From assembly GCF_020010925.1 (NCBI RefSeq), contig NZ_JAGJBZ010000002.1, positions 806,001 through 870,000 of the forward strand: a DNA stretch of 64,000 nt, in the 5' to 3' direction. A model generated the notes under the pieces. That model was given only the letters and a program-made list of their open reading frames with translations, searched no databases and was not told the origin of the DNA. Within the stretch, counting starts at the first letter, position 1. Each line of letters opens with the position of its first letter. The DNA is from Streptomyces griseiscabiei. GTDB lineage: Bacteria; Actinomycetota; Actinomycetes; Streptomycetales; Streptomycetaceae. Shown piece after piece: positions 8,727 to 18,195 of the stretch. A program made the translations under genes and the position numbers.

Positions 8727-10859
8727 ATGAACAGCGACGGGACGCGGGACGCGCGGGGCACGCATGCGAATCCTGTGCCGCGCCCGACGGGGTCGCCGGA
8801 GATGCCTTCGGCGCCTCCTCGGCCCTCGCGCGCACCAGGGGTTCCCCCGATGCCGGACGGGGCTTCCTTCCTCGCCTGGCTGCGGGCACCGAGGCCGGAC
8901 GTGGCACCTGGTGTGTGGCGGTTCGGGCACACGCCGCGCCCCGACGAGGAACCCGACGAGATCCCGAAGCGGCAGCTGCTGGGCGGGGCCCTCATCGCGT
9001 TTCTGGTGGGCTGGCTCCTCTGGTCGCTGCTGCAGAACGGCTATCTCGGCTATTGGTGGTGGATCCCGCTCGACCTGATCGCCCCCGACTCCTGGCAGGG
9101 AGGCTCCGGAGAGGGAGGCCAGGTCGGCACCTTCATCCTGTACCGGGGTTACGAACTGCTCGTCGCCCTGATCATCTTGGTCGCGGTGGCCCGGCTCGGC
9201 CGTTGGGGCGAGGTGTGGCGCCGTTTCGTCGTTCCGCGCTTCCGCGGCCGGCCGCCGGAGCAGGCGACGCCCGCTCCCCAGGACGACCCCGCCCAGTGGA
9301 ACCAGCTCCGGGAGGCCGGGGCCGGGGAGGCCGCCGAGCGGCTGGTGGCCGAGGCGGGGGCCGGGCTGATGCGGGACGTGGACCACGCGCGGATCATGCG
9401 GGCGTGGCAGGGCGTGCGCAGCGGGCGGCACAGTCTGGCGACGTTCACCGGGGCGGTGCTGAAGGACGGGGCGGCGGCGTGTCTGCACCCCTCCGGGGAG
9501 CGGGACCTGCCGGCCCGGCTCGCCCGGCACGACATGGTCACCGGGCAGGTCCGCCTGGGCGGCACCGTCGACGACCCGCGCAACCCCTACGCCTACCGGG
9601 GCTCGGGCCTCGCCCTGGGACCCGAGCTGCTCGGCACGTCCCTGCTGGCCGTCGGACCGGCGGGGTCGGGGAAGACGGGCAGTGTGGTGTGGCCCGTCGC
9701 CGAGTCGCTGTGTCTGCACGCGCTCGCCGGGCGGGCCGCGGTGGTGGTCGTGGGCGCGGCGGGGGCGGGGCTCGGACCGGCCGACGCGTACGACGTCGTC
9801 GTACGGATCGGGAACCCGCAGTCCGTGTACGACCTCGATCTGTACGGCGGCACCACGGACCCCGACGAGGCGGCGGCCGTGCTCGCGGAGGCGCTCGTCG
9901 GTGATCTCGCCGACCCGCATCCCGGCGGTGACAGCCGGCGCTCCACCACGGTGCTGGCCCAGTTGCTCGGACCGTTCCGGGCGGTGCACGGGCGGTTCCC
10001 GTCGGTGCCGCAGCTGCGGCAGCTGCTGGACGGCGCCCCCGGTCCGCTGGGCGAGCTGCGCCGGGCCCTCCAGGACGCGGGGCAGGAGTCGCTGCTGCGG
10101 GAGCTGGACGCCCGGGAACGCCAGCTCGGGCACCCCGGGGACGTCGGCTCCGTGCTGGCCGACCGGATCGCCCTCCTCGACCGGCCCGCGTTCGCCGGGT
10201 TCTTCGACACTTCCGGCCAGTCCCGGCCCTTCTCCCTCAAGGCCCTCGACCACCCCGTCCGGGTCCGGATCGACCTCCCCGAACGCGGCCACGCCGACGC
10301 CTCGCGCATCCTGGCGCGGCTGGTGCTCGCGCAGTTCACCGCGAGCGTCGCCGTCCGGGAGGACCGGTCGCTCTTCGCCTGTCTGGTGCTGGACGACGCG
10401 ACCGGGGTCGTCACCCCGGAGGCCGTCCGCGGCATCCAGCGGCTGCGGTCCGCGGGCGCGGGCGCGGTCCTCACCCTGCGCACCCTCGACGACGTGCCCC
10501 GGCCGTTGCGCGGGCCGCTCCTCGGGGCCACCGGCTGCCGGATGGCGCTGTCCGGGCTCACGCCGTGGGACGGGCAGGACTTCGCCGAGGTGTGGGGCAA
10601 GGAGTGGACCGAGGCGCGGGACGTCACCGACCGGCAGATCATCGCCGACTCCCCGGCGGGCAAGGCCTGGCACGCGCTGCGCCGGATGATCACCGGCCAC
10701 GCGCCCACCGCGCGGGCGGTGACCGTACGGCAGGTGGAGCGGGAGCGGTGGTCCGCCTCCGAACTGGCGCACGGTGTGCCGCCGGGGCACGCGGTCCTGT
10801 CGCTGACCACCGTGCGGGGCGAGCACGCGCCGCCGCTGCTGGTGGATCTGCGGGGCTGA
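8727..10859 (+). CDS. Membrane-anchored P-loop ATPase, FtsK/TraG (VirD4)-like
   Basis: A 710-residue protein from ATG 8727, chosen because AGGGGG lies 8 bases upstream; an in-frame ATG at 8691 lacks such a site. The N-terminus is proline-rich and disordered, followed by two hydrophobic segments (about residues 85-103 and 138-156). A P-loop GPAGSGKTGS follows near residue 310, with a Walker B-like stretch LFACLVLDDATG near 580. The layout of membrane anchor plus HerA/FtsK-type ATPase recalls coupling proteins of conjugation or secretion, but no relaxase or secretion gene is nearby. Such solitary ATPases are common in streptomycetes and their role is not established. I make no firm functional claim. 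Confidence 0.78.
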   Translation: MNSDGTRDARGTHANPVPRPTGSPEMPSAPPRPSRAPGVPPMPDGASFLAWLRAPRPDVAPGVWRFGHTPRPDEEPDEIPKRQLLGGALIAFLVGWLLWSLLQNGYLGYWWWIPLDLIAPDSWQGGSGEGGQVGTFILYRGYELLVALIILVAVARLGRWGEVWRRFVVPRFRGRPPEQATPAPQDDPAQWNQLREAGAGEAAERLVAEAGAGLMRDVDHARIMRAWQGVRSGRHSLATFTGAVLKDGAAACLHPSGERDLPARLARHDMVTGQVRLGGTVDDPRNPYAYRGSGLALGPELLGTSLLAVGPAGSGKTGSVVWPVAESLCLHALAGRAAVVVVGAAGAGLGPADAYDVVVRIGNPQSVYDLDLYGGTTDPDEAAAVLAEALVGDLADPHPGGDSRRSTTVLAQLLGPFRAVHGRFPSVPQLRQLLDGAPGPLGELRRALQDAGQESLLRELDARERQLGHPGDVGSVLADRIALLDRPAFAGFFDTSGQSRPFSLKALDHPVRVRIDLPERGHADASRILARLVLAQFTASVAVREDRSLFACLVLDDATGVVTPEAVRGIQRLRSAGAGAVLTLRTLDDVPRPLRGPLLGATGCRMALSGLTPWDGQDFAEVWGKEWTEARDVTDRQIIADSPAGKAWHALRRMITGHAPTARAVTVRQVERERWSASELAHGVPPGHAVLSLTTVRGEHAPPLLVDLRG

Positions 10860-11046
10860 GCGAGTGGGCGGGGTGGGCCGAGGGGCCCTGGACGGCGGTC
10901 CGGCACGGCGTATGTTCTGAGCCATTCGGGTGGGGGTGTGGGGGGCTTGTGATCGTACGGTGAGGCAGAATCGGGACAGGTCGTTCATACGCGGCGGCCA
11001 AAAGCCCACGAGCCCCCGTCCGAGCCTCCGTCGACCTGAAGGTCCC

Positions 11047-12783
11047 ATGCCCCCCACGCTCGCCTCGCTCGTCCATCACTCCGCGCTCAAGCTGACCGTG
11101 CGGGCGGGCGGGGACCGCCTGGATGTGCCGGTGCGCTGGGCGCACGCCAGTGAGCTGGCCGACCCGGTGCCGTACATGGAGGGCGGGGAGCTGCTGCTGA
11201 TCACCGCGCTGAAGCTGGACGCGGAGGATCCGGAGGCGATGCGGCGCTATGTGCGGCGGCTGGTGGGGGCCGGGGTCGTCGGGCTCGGCTTCGCCGTCGG
11301 GGTGCACTACGAGGACATCCCCGAGGCGCTCCTCGCGGCGGCCGAGGGGGAAGGGCTGCCACTGCTGGAAGTGCCCCGGCGTACGCCGTTCCTCGCCATC
11401 AGCAAGGCCGTGTCGGCCGCCATCGCCGCCGAGCAGTACCGGGCCGTGACGGCGGGGTTCGCGGCGCAGCGGGAACTCACCAAGCAGGCGCTGACCGACG
11501 GCCCCGAAGGGCTGCTGAGCGCGCTCGCCGGGCAGGTCGACGGGTGGGCCGCCCTGTACGACGCCTCCGGCGCGGTCGTCGCGGTGGCGCCCGAGTGGGC
11601 GGAGCGGCGGGCCGGGCGGCTCACCGCCGACGTCGAACGGCTGCGGGACCGGCCCGCGCCCGCCAGCGCGGTCGTCGGCGGCGAGGACCGCGTCGAACTG
11701 CACTCCCTCGGCACCGGGCGCCGCGCCCGCGCCGCTCTCGCCGTCGGCACGGCGGCGGCCCTCGGCACGGCCGAGCGGTACGCCGTCCACTCCGCGATCG
11801 CCCTGCTGACCCTCACGACGGAACGGTCGCGCTCGCTGCACGCCGCCGAGCAGCGGATCGGTGCGGCGGTGCTGCGGATGCTGCTGGCCGGGGAGTGCGA
11901 CCACGCGCGTGCCGTCGCCCAGGATCTCTACGGGGAACTGCTGGACGCCCCGTTCCGGGTGATCCTCGCGGAGTCGGCCTCCGCGTCGGCTGCGCGGGCC
12001 CGGGTGGAGGGGGCCGCGGGGGCTGTGGGTGCCGTGGAGGGGGCGGCGGCCGGGGGCGTGGGCGTCCCACGAGCCGTGCAGGGGGTTGTGGAGGCCGGGC
12101 GGGCGGTGGCCGGTGTCGTCGACCCGGGCGGGGATCTGCTCGGGCGGCTCGTCGAGGTGGTGGAGGCGGCCGCCGCGCGGGCCGGGGAGACGGTGCTCGT
12201 CGTGCCCGACGGGGAGCGGCTGGTGGTGCTCGCCGTGGACGGGGGCGCGGTGGTCGCCGCGTGCGGGGAGTTCGCGCTGGGGCTGGAGACGTCTCGGGCG
12301 GTCGGGCGGGACGTGGTGCCCCTGACGTCGGATTCCGTCCCCGTGGACGAGGAGGAACTCGTCGTCGGGCTGTCCGCGCCGGCCGGGCCGATCGCGGCGG
12401 CGGCCGCCTACAAGCAGGCCGAGCAGGCGTTGTCCGTGGCCCGGCGGCGGGGGCGGTGTCTGGTCGAGCACGAGGAGCTGGCGGCCGGGTCGGTGCTGCC
12501 GTTGCTCGGTGACGACGCGGTGCGGGCGTTCGCGGACAGTCTGCTGCGGCCGTTGCGTGAGCATGACGCCACGGGGCGGGGGGATCTGGTGGCTTCGTTG
12601 CGGGCGTGGTTGTCGCGGCATGGGCAGTGGGATGCGGCTGCCGCCGATCTGGGGGTTCATCGGCATACGTTGCGGTATCGGATGCGGCGGGTGGAGGAGA
12701 TTCTGGGGCGGTCGCTGGATGATGCGGATGTGCGGATGGAGTTGTGGTTGGCGTTGAAGGCTACGGCTGCGGCGGGGGAGTGA
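11047..12783 (+). CDS. PucR-family transcriptional regulator
   Basis: A 578-residue regulator. The N-terminal PucR sensory domain covers roughly residues 5-125 ([15 protein letters not shown]... [10 protein letters not shown]). A GGDEF-like linker domain is in the middle, and a C-terminal helix-turn-helix reads [19 protein letters not shown]. PucR proteins typically control purine, amino acid or GABA breakdown. Here it sits between gabT and an aldehyde dehydrogenase and is a good candidate regulator of the polyamine/GABA genes. An alanine/glycine-rich insertion (about residues 318-360) splits the middle domain. ATG 11047 was chosen over longer frames, which run into the promoter region. Confidence 0.88.
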   Translation: MPPTLASLVHHSALKLTVRAGGDRLDVPVRWAHASELADPVPYMEGGELLLITALKLDAEDPEAMRRYVRRLVGAGVVGLGFAVGVHYEDIPEALLAAAEGEGLPLLEVPRRTPFLAISKAVSAAIAAEQYRAVTAGFAAQRELTKQALTDGPEGLLSALAGQVDGWAALYDASGAVVAVAPEWAERRAGRLTADVERLRDRPAPASAVVGGEDRVELHSLGTGRRARAALAVGTAAALGTAERYAVHSAIALLTLTTERSRSLHAAEQRIGAAVLRMLLAGECDHARAVAQDLYGELLDAPFRVILAESASASAARARVEGAAGAVGAVEGAAAGGVGVPRAVQGVVEAGRAVAGVVDPGGDLLGRLVEVVEAAAARAGETVLVVPDGERLVVLAVDGGAVVAACGEFALGLETSRAVGRDVVPLTSDSVPVDEEELVVGLSAPAGPIAAAAAYKQAEQALSVARRRGRCLVEHEELAAGSVLPLLGDDAVRAFADSLLRPLREHDATGRGDLVASLRAWLSRHGQWDAAAADLGVHRHTLRYRMRRVEEILGRSLDDADVRMELWLALKATAAAGE

Positions 12784-13430
12784 GCGGGTCTTCCTCGCCC
12801 CCGCCGCCCCTACCCGTCCCTCCCCCACTCTCGGCTTCGCTCGAGCGGGAGGTGCCCCCATCCAGGGGCTGCGCCCCTTCGCCCCCCATTTTCGCGCTCC
12901 GCGCGGGGGTGGGTGGGTACGCGCGCGTCCGGTGGGGGCTGGTCGCGCAGTTCCCCGCGCCCCTGAAAAGCAGGGGCTACGCCCCGTGCTTTTCAGGCCC
13001 GCCACCGATCGCCTTCAGGCCCGCCACCGATCGCCTTCAGGCCCGCCACCGATCGCCTTCAGGCCCGCCACCGATCGCCTTCAGGCCCGCCACCGATCGC
13101 CTTCAGGCCCGCCACCGATCGCCTTCAGGCCCGCCACCGATCGCCTTCAGGCCCGCCACCGATCGCCTTCAGCCCCGCCACCGATCGCCTTCAGGCCGTG
13201 GAGGGCTGGTCTTTCAGGCCCGCAGGGGCCTGAAGCTTTTAGGGGCGCGGGGAACTGCGCGACCAGCCACCACCGGAGCCGCACCCGCCGATGGACCGAC
13301 CCCACCCCACCATTCCGGCGCAACCCCCACCCCCACTCATACGCGCCGGACAAACGACCCCCCGCCACCCCGGCCCTACCGTGGAGCCGGAAGACGACAT
13401 GTGCCACCCACCGAAGGGCCGGGATCGACT
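12784..13430. repeat. 647-bp non-coding interval holding a composite inverted repeat and tandem array
   Basis: No gene is supported here. A copy of a dispersed Streptomyces intergenic element lies in reverse orientation at 12937-12963 and in forward orientation at 13242-13268, forming a large inverted repeat. Between the arms are a small stem (AGCAGGGGC/GCCCCGTGCT) and a 22-bp tandem array. Open frames across it (for example one reading RPATDRLQARHRSPS repeatedly) are by-products of the array, whose length is not a multiple of three. The last 150 bases carry the leader of the aldehyde dehydrogenase gene. Confidence 0.8.
12994..13191. repeat. Nine tandem copies of a 22-bp unit
   Basis: Nine head-to-tail copies of a 22-bp unit begin with CAGGCCCGCCACCG and end with ATCGCCTT. 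Copies 1-8 (12994-13169) are identical; copy 9 (13170-13191) has one G-to-C change at its fourth base. A tenth partial copy begins at 13192 (CAGGCC) and then diverges. There are no spacers. The near-perfect identity shows recent slippage or expansion. Each unit contains CGATCG. Confidence 0.95.
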
Positions 13431-14882
13431 ATGACCGCCACCCATGCCTTCTGGCTCGCCGGCCGTCAGGCCACCGGTGAGACCACGTTCGATGTGAACT
13501 CGCCCTGGGACGGCCGCCTGGTCGGCAGGGTGAGCGTGCCGACGGACGGGCAGGTCGAGGAGGCCGTGGCCGCCGCGTACGCCGTGCGGGACGAGTTCGC
13601 GGCGACGCCGGCGCACGTACGGGCCGCCGTCCTGGACCACGTCAGCCGGAGTCTCGTCGAGCGGACCGAGGAGATCGCGCAGCTGATCTCCGCCGAGAAC
13701 GGAAAGCCGGTCAAGTGGGCGCGCGGCGAGGTCGGCCGGGCGGTCTCCGTGTTCCGGTTCGCGGCCGAGGAGGCCCGGCGGTTCAACGGCGGCGAGGCGC
13801 AGCGGCTCGACACCGACCTCGGTGGACAGGGGCGGCTCGCCCTCACCCGCCGCTTCCCCAAGGGAGTCGTCCTCGGGATCGCGCCCTTCAACTTCCCGCT
13901 CAACCTCTGCGCCCACAAGATCGCCCCGGCGATCGCGGCCGGTGTGCCGATCATCCTGAAGCCCGCCCCGGCGACCCCCCTCTCCGGTCTGATCATCGGA
14001 GAGCTGCTCGCGGACGCCGCCACGGCCCTGCCCGCCGGGTCCTGGAGCATCCTTCCCGTCGCGAACGACCGCATGCCCGCCCTCGTCCAGGACGAGCGGC
14101 TGCCCGTGATCTCGTTCACCGGCTCCGAGAAGGTCGGCTACGCGATCATGGACTCGGCGCCGCGCAAGCACTGCACGCTGGAGCTGGGCGGCAACGGCGC
14201 GGCGGTCGTGCTCGCCGACTACGCGAGCGACGAGGACCTCGACTGGGCCGCCTCCCGTATCGCGACCTTCTCGAACTACCAGGGCGGCCAGTCCTGCATC
14301 TCCGTCCAGCGGGTGATCGCGGACGCCTCCGTTTATGACCGGCTGCTGCCGCGCATCGTCGCCGCCGTCGAGGCGCAGGTGACCGGCGACCCGTCCGACG
14401 GGGCCACCGATGTCGGGCCGCTCGTCAACGAGGACGCCGCCAAGCGGGTCGAGGCGTGGGTCCAGGAGGCCGTCGACGCCGGTGCCGCCCTCCTCGCCGG
14501 CGGCAAGCGCGACGGCGCCTCGTACGCGCCGACCGTCCTCGCCGACGTACCCGCCGACACGACCGTCTCCTGCGAGGAGGTCTTCGGGCCCGTCCTCACC
14601 GTGCGGAAGGTGGAGGGGGAGGCCGAGGCCTTCGCCGCCGTCAACGACTCCAAGTACGGCCTCCAGGCGGGCGTCTTCACCCATGACCTGCAGACCGCCT
14701 TCCGCGCCCACCGCGCCCTGGAGGTCGGCGGGGTCGTCATCGGGGACGTGCCCTCCTACCGCGCCGACCAGATGCCGTACGGCGGGGTGAAGCAGTCCGG
14801 TGTGGGACGTGAGGGCGTGCGCTTCGCGATGGACGACTACACCTATGAGCGGGTGATGGTGCTGACCGGGCTGCAGCTCTGA
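13431..14882 (+). CDS. NAD(P)-dependent aldehyde dehydrogenase
   Basis: A 483-residue ALDH-superfamily enzyme. Visible catalytic features are N154 in PFNFPLN, K177 in LKPAPATP, the cofactor loop FTGSEKVG (229-236), general base E251 in LELGGNG and nucleophile C289 in GGQSCIS. EEVFGPV and the C-terminal MPYGGVKQSGVGREG are also present. Given the amine oxidase and GabT in this region, it may oxidise gamma-glutamyl-aminobutyraldehyde, aminobutyraldehyde or succinate semialdehyde; the sequence alone does not decide. The ATG at 13431 is preceded by a GGGA-containing site. The frame upstream runs through the tandem array and is not coding. Confidence 0.88.
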   Translation: MTATHAFWLAGRQATGETTFDVNSPWDGRLVGRVSVPTDGQVEEAVAAAYAVRDEFAATPAHVRAAVLDHVSRSLVERTEEIAQLISAENGKPVKWARGEVGRAVSVFRFAAEEARRFNGGEAQRLDTDLGGQGRLALTRRFPKGVVLGIAPFNFPLNLCAHKIAPAIAAGVPIILKPAPATPLSGLIIGELLADAATALPAGSWSILPVANDRMPALVQDERLPVISFTGSEKVGYAIMDSAPRKHCTLELGGNGAAVVLADYASDEDLDWAASRIATFSNYQGGQSCISVQRVIADASVYDRLLPRIVAAVEAQVTGDPSDGATDVGPLVNEDAAKRVEAWVQEAVDAGAALLAGGKRDGASYAPTVLADVPADTTVSCEEVFGPVLTVRKVEGEAEAFAAVNDSKYGLQAGVFTHDLQTAFRAHRALEVGGVVIGDVPSYRADQMPYGGVKQSGVGREGVRFAMDDYTYERVMVLTGLQL

Positions 14883-14929
14883 GGCATCGCGGGGGCACCG
14901 TCGAAATCGGTCCGCCCACCCCTAGCTTG

Positions 14930-14944
14930 TGACAATCATTTTCA
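14930..14944. promoter_or_regulatory. Zur-box-like palindrome TGACAATCATTTTCA
   Basis: This 15-bp sequence is a near-perfect inverted repeat and differs at two positions from the streptomycete Zur consensus TGAAAATGATTTTCA as I recall it. A TATTCT -10-like hexamer follows at 14947-14952, but no good -35 is evident. It lies between convergent genes with no plausible coding target, only a terminator hairpin at 14972-15011. Confidence 0.5.
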
Positions 14945-14971
14945 TGTATTCTCGGGTCAGATCCCGGGATG

Positions 14972-15011
14972 AAGGGGCCCGGCACCGATGCCTTCCGGTG
15001 CCGGGCCCCTT
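14972..15011. terminator. Bidirectional terminator hairpin between aldehyde dehydrogenase and GH3 genes
   Basis: A perfect 16-bp stem, AAGGGGCCCGGCACCG paired with CGGTGCCGGGCCCCTT, encloses an 8-base loop. It is followed by TCTGT and lies between two convergent genes, so it can serve both strands. Confidence 0.85.
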
Positions 15012-15037
15012 CTGTGTGCCGGCCTGCTTCCGGACCC

Positions 15038-17953
15038 TCAACCGGAGAAGCCGACGTGCGCCAGCCGCAAGGGGCCGCGCAGTCGGAGGCGGACGTCGTG
15101 CACGCCGGTGGCGGAGACGGCGGTGCGCAGGGTGGTGTACGTGTACGGGTCCGCGGTGGGCGGGGAGAGGGACAGGGTGGCCGGCACCGGGCCGCCGACG
15201 AGGGAGAACTCGACGCTGCCCCCGCCCGACACCTCCACGGTCACCTCGGTGATCCCCGCACCGAAGTCGCAGGCGCGGAAGAGCAGTTCACCGGACCCGC
15301 CGTCCGCCGGCGTCACCGCGTCGCCCGACACCTTCGCGCGGTCGACGATCTCCGTGCCGCGCTGCTCGTCGAAGTCCGCCGCGGCCAGGCCGTGGGTGAC
15401 CACCGGGCGTGGGGCGACCGGGGAGCCCGCCACCGTGACCGTCGTCCGGAGGCGGATGTCCTCGCTCGACGCGCCGGCCAGCAGTTCGTACGCGCCGGGC
15501 TCCAGGTGCCAGGCGCCGTGGGCCACGTCCCAGAACTCCAGGACGGAGAGGGGGAGGTCGAAGGTCAGTTCCGTCGAGGCGCCGGGGGCGAGGGTGATGC
15601 GGCGGTGGCCGAGCAACTCGCGGCGCGGGCGCGGGACCGACGGGGCCTCGGCGCGGACGTAGAGCTGGGCGACCTCGTCGGCGGTCATCGCGCCCGTGTT
15701 GGTGACGGTGAGGGAGACGGTCAGCTCGGAGTCACCCACATGAGCGACCAGGTTTTCGTACGCGAACTCCGCGTAGGACAGGCCGTGGCCGAACGGGAAG
15801 AGCGGGACGCCCTCGAAGTAGAGGTACGTCTGACGGGCGCCGATCACGTCGTAGTCGAGGAGGCCGGGGAGGTCCGCGTCGGCGGCGTACCAGGTCTGCG
15901 GGAGGCGGCCGGCGGGGGAGACGTCACCGGCGAGGATCCGGGCAAGGGCGGTGCCCGCGGCCTGGCCGCCGTGCGCGGTCCACAGGACGGCGGGCAGGTC
16001 GGCGTGGTCGACGGCGTACGGGTAGGCCGAGACCAGGATCAGGACAGTGTTCGGGTTGGCGGCGCGGGCCGCGCGCAGCAGGCGTTCCTGGTGGGCGGGG
16101 AGCGCGAGAGAGGCGCGGTCCTCGGTCTCGCGGCCGTTGATGTGCGGGTCGTTGCCCGCGACGACGAGGACCACGTCGGCCTCGGCGGCGGCGCGGGCGA
16201 CGGACGCCTCGCCCCGTTCGGTCACCACCAGGTCGAAGATTTCCGGATTGCCGTCGGCAACCTTTACTCCGTCGGCGCCGACAGTGACGTACCGGCCTGT
16301 CCCTGTGTGCTGGAGGAGGTGACCGTTCCCATGGGATCCGGAGGGCTCCAGGCGGAACGTCTCCTGGACGACCCAGCCGCCCGGCTGGTCGGCCGAGGCG
16401 CGCAGCCGGCCGTCGTCGGCGACCGAGAGATAGCGGCCGTCCGGCGCGCGGAGCGTCAGCACACCCTCGCCCCAGTCGACGAGGGCCAGTTCGGTGCCGG
16501 TCGCGTCCGTGGTGAGCGGCGGCAGGTCCGTGCGGCCCGCCAGGAGCGCCGGGTCGAGCGCGCCCTCGGCGCCGCGCGCCTCGTCGGCGGCGTCTGGCGC
16601 CTCGGGCACGGACAGGTACGCGCCGGTGGAGTGCGCCCGCAGGCGTACGCGGTCCACGCCCTCCGCGAACGTCACGCGCTCGGCGCCGAACCGGTCGTAC
16701 AGGCCTTCGAGCGGGGTCGAGCGGTGGAGCAGGGTGCCGCTGTACCAGTCGAGCTTGCACTCGTCGGCCAGCAGCCCGACCACGGCGATCCGGGCGTCGG
16801 CGGCGAGCGGCAGCAGACCGTCGCCCTCCCGAGCCGGGCCTCCGTCCTTCCGCGCCGGACCGTCACCCTCCCGTGCCGGGCCTCCCTCGTTCTTCAGCAG
16901 GACGATCGCCTGTTCGGCGGCCTCCCGGGCGAGGGCGCGGTGGGCCGGGGTGTCGAAGTCCTTCAGGTCGGCGTACGGGTCGGTGCCGGGGTCGAACTCG
17001 CCGAGGCGGAAGCGGACGGAGAGCTGGCGGCGGACGGCGGTGTCGATGTCGTCGGCGGTCAGCAGGCCCCGGTCCAGGGCACCCCGGATTCGTCCGATCA
17101 TCGTCGAACTCTCGGTGCCGTGATCGGTGAAGCTGTCGACGCCGGCGCGCAGCGAGGCGGCGGTGGCCTCCTCGTGGGTGTCGAAGTAGTGCTCGGAGTC
17201 GACCAGGTTCGACGGCGCGCCCGCGTCCGAGCAGACCAGCAGGTCCTCGTCGGTCCAGGTGCGCAGATGCTCGGCCAGCGAGGGCGAGACGTGGTTGGGG
17301 CGGCCGTTGACCAGGTTGTACGCGGGCATCACACCGGCCACCGCGCCCGCCTCCACGGTCGCGCGGAAGGCGCGCAGGTCGTACTCGTGCAGCACGCGCG
17401 GGCGGACCGAGGAGGAGGTGGTGGAGCGGTCGGTCTCGTTGTTGTGCGCCAGCCAGTGCTTGAGCACGGGGGCGGTGCGCCAGTACGTCGGGTGGTCGCC
17501 GCGCAGACCGCGGGTGTACGCGGTCGCGATGGCCGAGGTCAGCCTCGGGTCCTCGGAGTAGCCCTCCTCGTTGCGGCCCCACAGGGGGTGGCGCAGCAGA
17601 TTGACCGTGGGGGACCAGACGTTGAGGCCGACCCGGTCGTCGCGGGCGCGCATCGCGCGGGTCTCGGTGGAGACGGCCTCTCCCACCCGGCGGACGAGCT
17701 CCTCGTTCCAGGTCGCGCCGAGGCCGACGGCCTGCGGGAACACCGTGGCCGGACCCATCCAGGCCACCCCGTGCAGGGCCTCCTGGCCGGTGCGGAAGGC
17801 GGCCACCCCGAGACGCTCGACCGCGGGTGCGAACTGGTGCAGGAACGCGATCCTCTCGTCCGGGGCGAGCCGCTGGAGCAGATCGTCGACGCGCTTCGCG
17901 AGCGACAGCTGCGGATCGCGGAAAGGCGGCGTGGGCGTCGTCTGTGCGGTCAC
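15038..17953 (-). CDS. Glycoside hydrolase family 3 beta-glucosidase with beta-trefoil-like insertion
   Basis: About 971 residues, no signal peptide, hence cytoplasmic. The GH3 barrel carries KHW (165-167) and the nucleophile D243 in LVCSDAG. The second catalytic-type domain includes LVVAGNDPHINGRETEDR, followed by a fibronectin-III-like domain and a C-terminal carbohydrate-binding-like beta domain. Between the two catalytic domains is an insertion with repeated GRYLSV/GRYVTV units, like a fascin-type beta-trefoil; many GH3 enzymes have a PA14 insert there. A 14-residue repeat rich in GGPAREGDG precedes it. GTG 17953 is preferred because AAAGGG lies 9 bases upstream; it touches ATG 17962. The likely role is removing beta-glucose from imported oligosaccharides. 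A TCGAAGCGCTTCGA operator lies just upstream. Confidence 0.88.
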   Translation of the reverse strand: MTAQTTPTPPFRDPQLSLAKRVDDLLQRLAPDERIAFLHQFAPAVERLGVAAFRTGQEALHGVAWMGPATVFPQAVGLGATWNEELVRRVGEAVSTETRAMRARDDRVGLNVWSPTVNLLRHPLWGRNEEGYSEDPRLTSAIATAYTRGLRGDHPTYWRTAPVLKHWLAHNNETDRSTTSSSVRPRVLHEYDLRAFRATVEAGAVAGVMPAYNLVNGRPNHVSPSLAEHLRTWTDEDLLVCSDAGAPSNLVDSEHYFDTHEEATAASLRAGVDSFTDHGTESSTMIGRIRGALDRGLLTADDIDTAVRRQLSVRFRLGEFDPGTDPYADLKDFDTPAHRALAREAAEQAIVLLKNEGGPAREGDGPARKDGGPAREGDGLLPLAADARIAVVGLLADECKLDWYSGTLLHRSTPLEGLYDRFGAERVTFAEGVDRVRLRAHSTGAYLSVPEAPDAADEARGAEGALDPALLAGRTDLPPLTTDATGTELALVDWGEGVLTLRAPDGRYLSVADDGRLRASADQPGGWVVQETFRLEPSGSHGNGHLLQHTGTGRYVTVGADGVKVADGNPEIFDLVVTERGEASVARAAAEADVVLVVAGNDPHINGRETEDRASLALPAHQERLLRAARAANPNTVLILVSAYPYAVDHADLPAVLWTAHGGQAAGTALARILAGDVSPAGRLPQTWYAADADLPGLLDYDVIGARQTYLYFEGVPLFPFGHGLSYAEFAYENLVAHVGDSELTVSLTVTNTGAMTADEVAQLYVRAEAPSVPRPRRELLGHRRITLAPGASTELTFDLPLSVLEFWDVAHGAWHLEPGAYELLAGASSEDIRLRTTVTVAGSPVAPRPVVTHGLAAADFDEQRGTEIVDRAKVSGDAVTPADGGSGELLFRACDFGAGITEVTVEVSGGGSVEFSLVGGPVPATLSLSPPTADPYTYTTLRTAVSATGVHDVRLRLRGPLRLAHVGFSG

Positions 17954-17990
17954 GTGAGGCATCCCTTTGCGGTGGAGCGACGAGGCGCTT

Positions 17991-18004
17991 TCGAAGCGCT
18001 TCGA
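17991..18004. promoter_or_regulatory. LacI-type operator TCGAAGCGCTTCGA, GH3 side
   Basis: A perfect 14-bp palindrome with the central CG step typical of LacI-family operators, 38 bases upstream of the GH3 GTG start. Two further copies match exactly and one matches 12 of 14 within this window. Confidence 0.75.
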
Positions 18005-18195
18005 TGCTCATTCGACCGTGGGGTGGGTGTCAAGGGACCAAGGCGCGGCAGATCCGTTTCCGCACCGTCACGCAGGCCCGGATATCGATGGTGGGAAGGG
18101 GGTGTTCCGGTCGTCCGTACGTCGTTCACACCTCCGAGGAATCTGCGAATCGACCCTTGTGCACCCCCGGTCGTTCACTTAACCTCGCAGCAACA

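Noticed and set aside
8439..11057. Minus-strand open frame of about 870 codons opposite the P-loop ATPase
   Set aside because: Proline/arginine/glycine-rich shadow with no recognisable domain; the plus strand has Walker motifs.
12994..13191. Possible CRISPR array
   Set aside because: The copies are directly contiguous with no spacers and there are no cas genes.
12744..13430. Upstream extension of the aldehyde dehydrogenase frame through the tandem array, giving a 712-residue protein
   Set aside because: The extra sequence is translated repeat and intergenic element; ATG 13431 begins a normal-length ALDH.
14929..15252. 107-codon plus-strand frame starting in the Zur-like box
   Set aside because: It runs through the terminator and antisense to the GH3 C-terminus with no domain; not a credible target gene.
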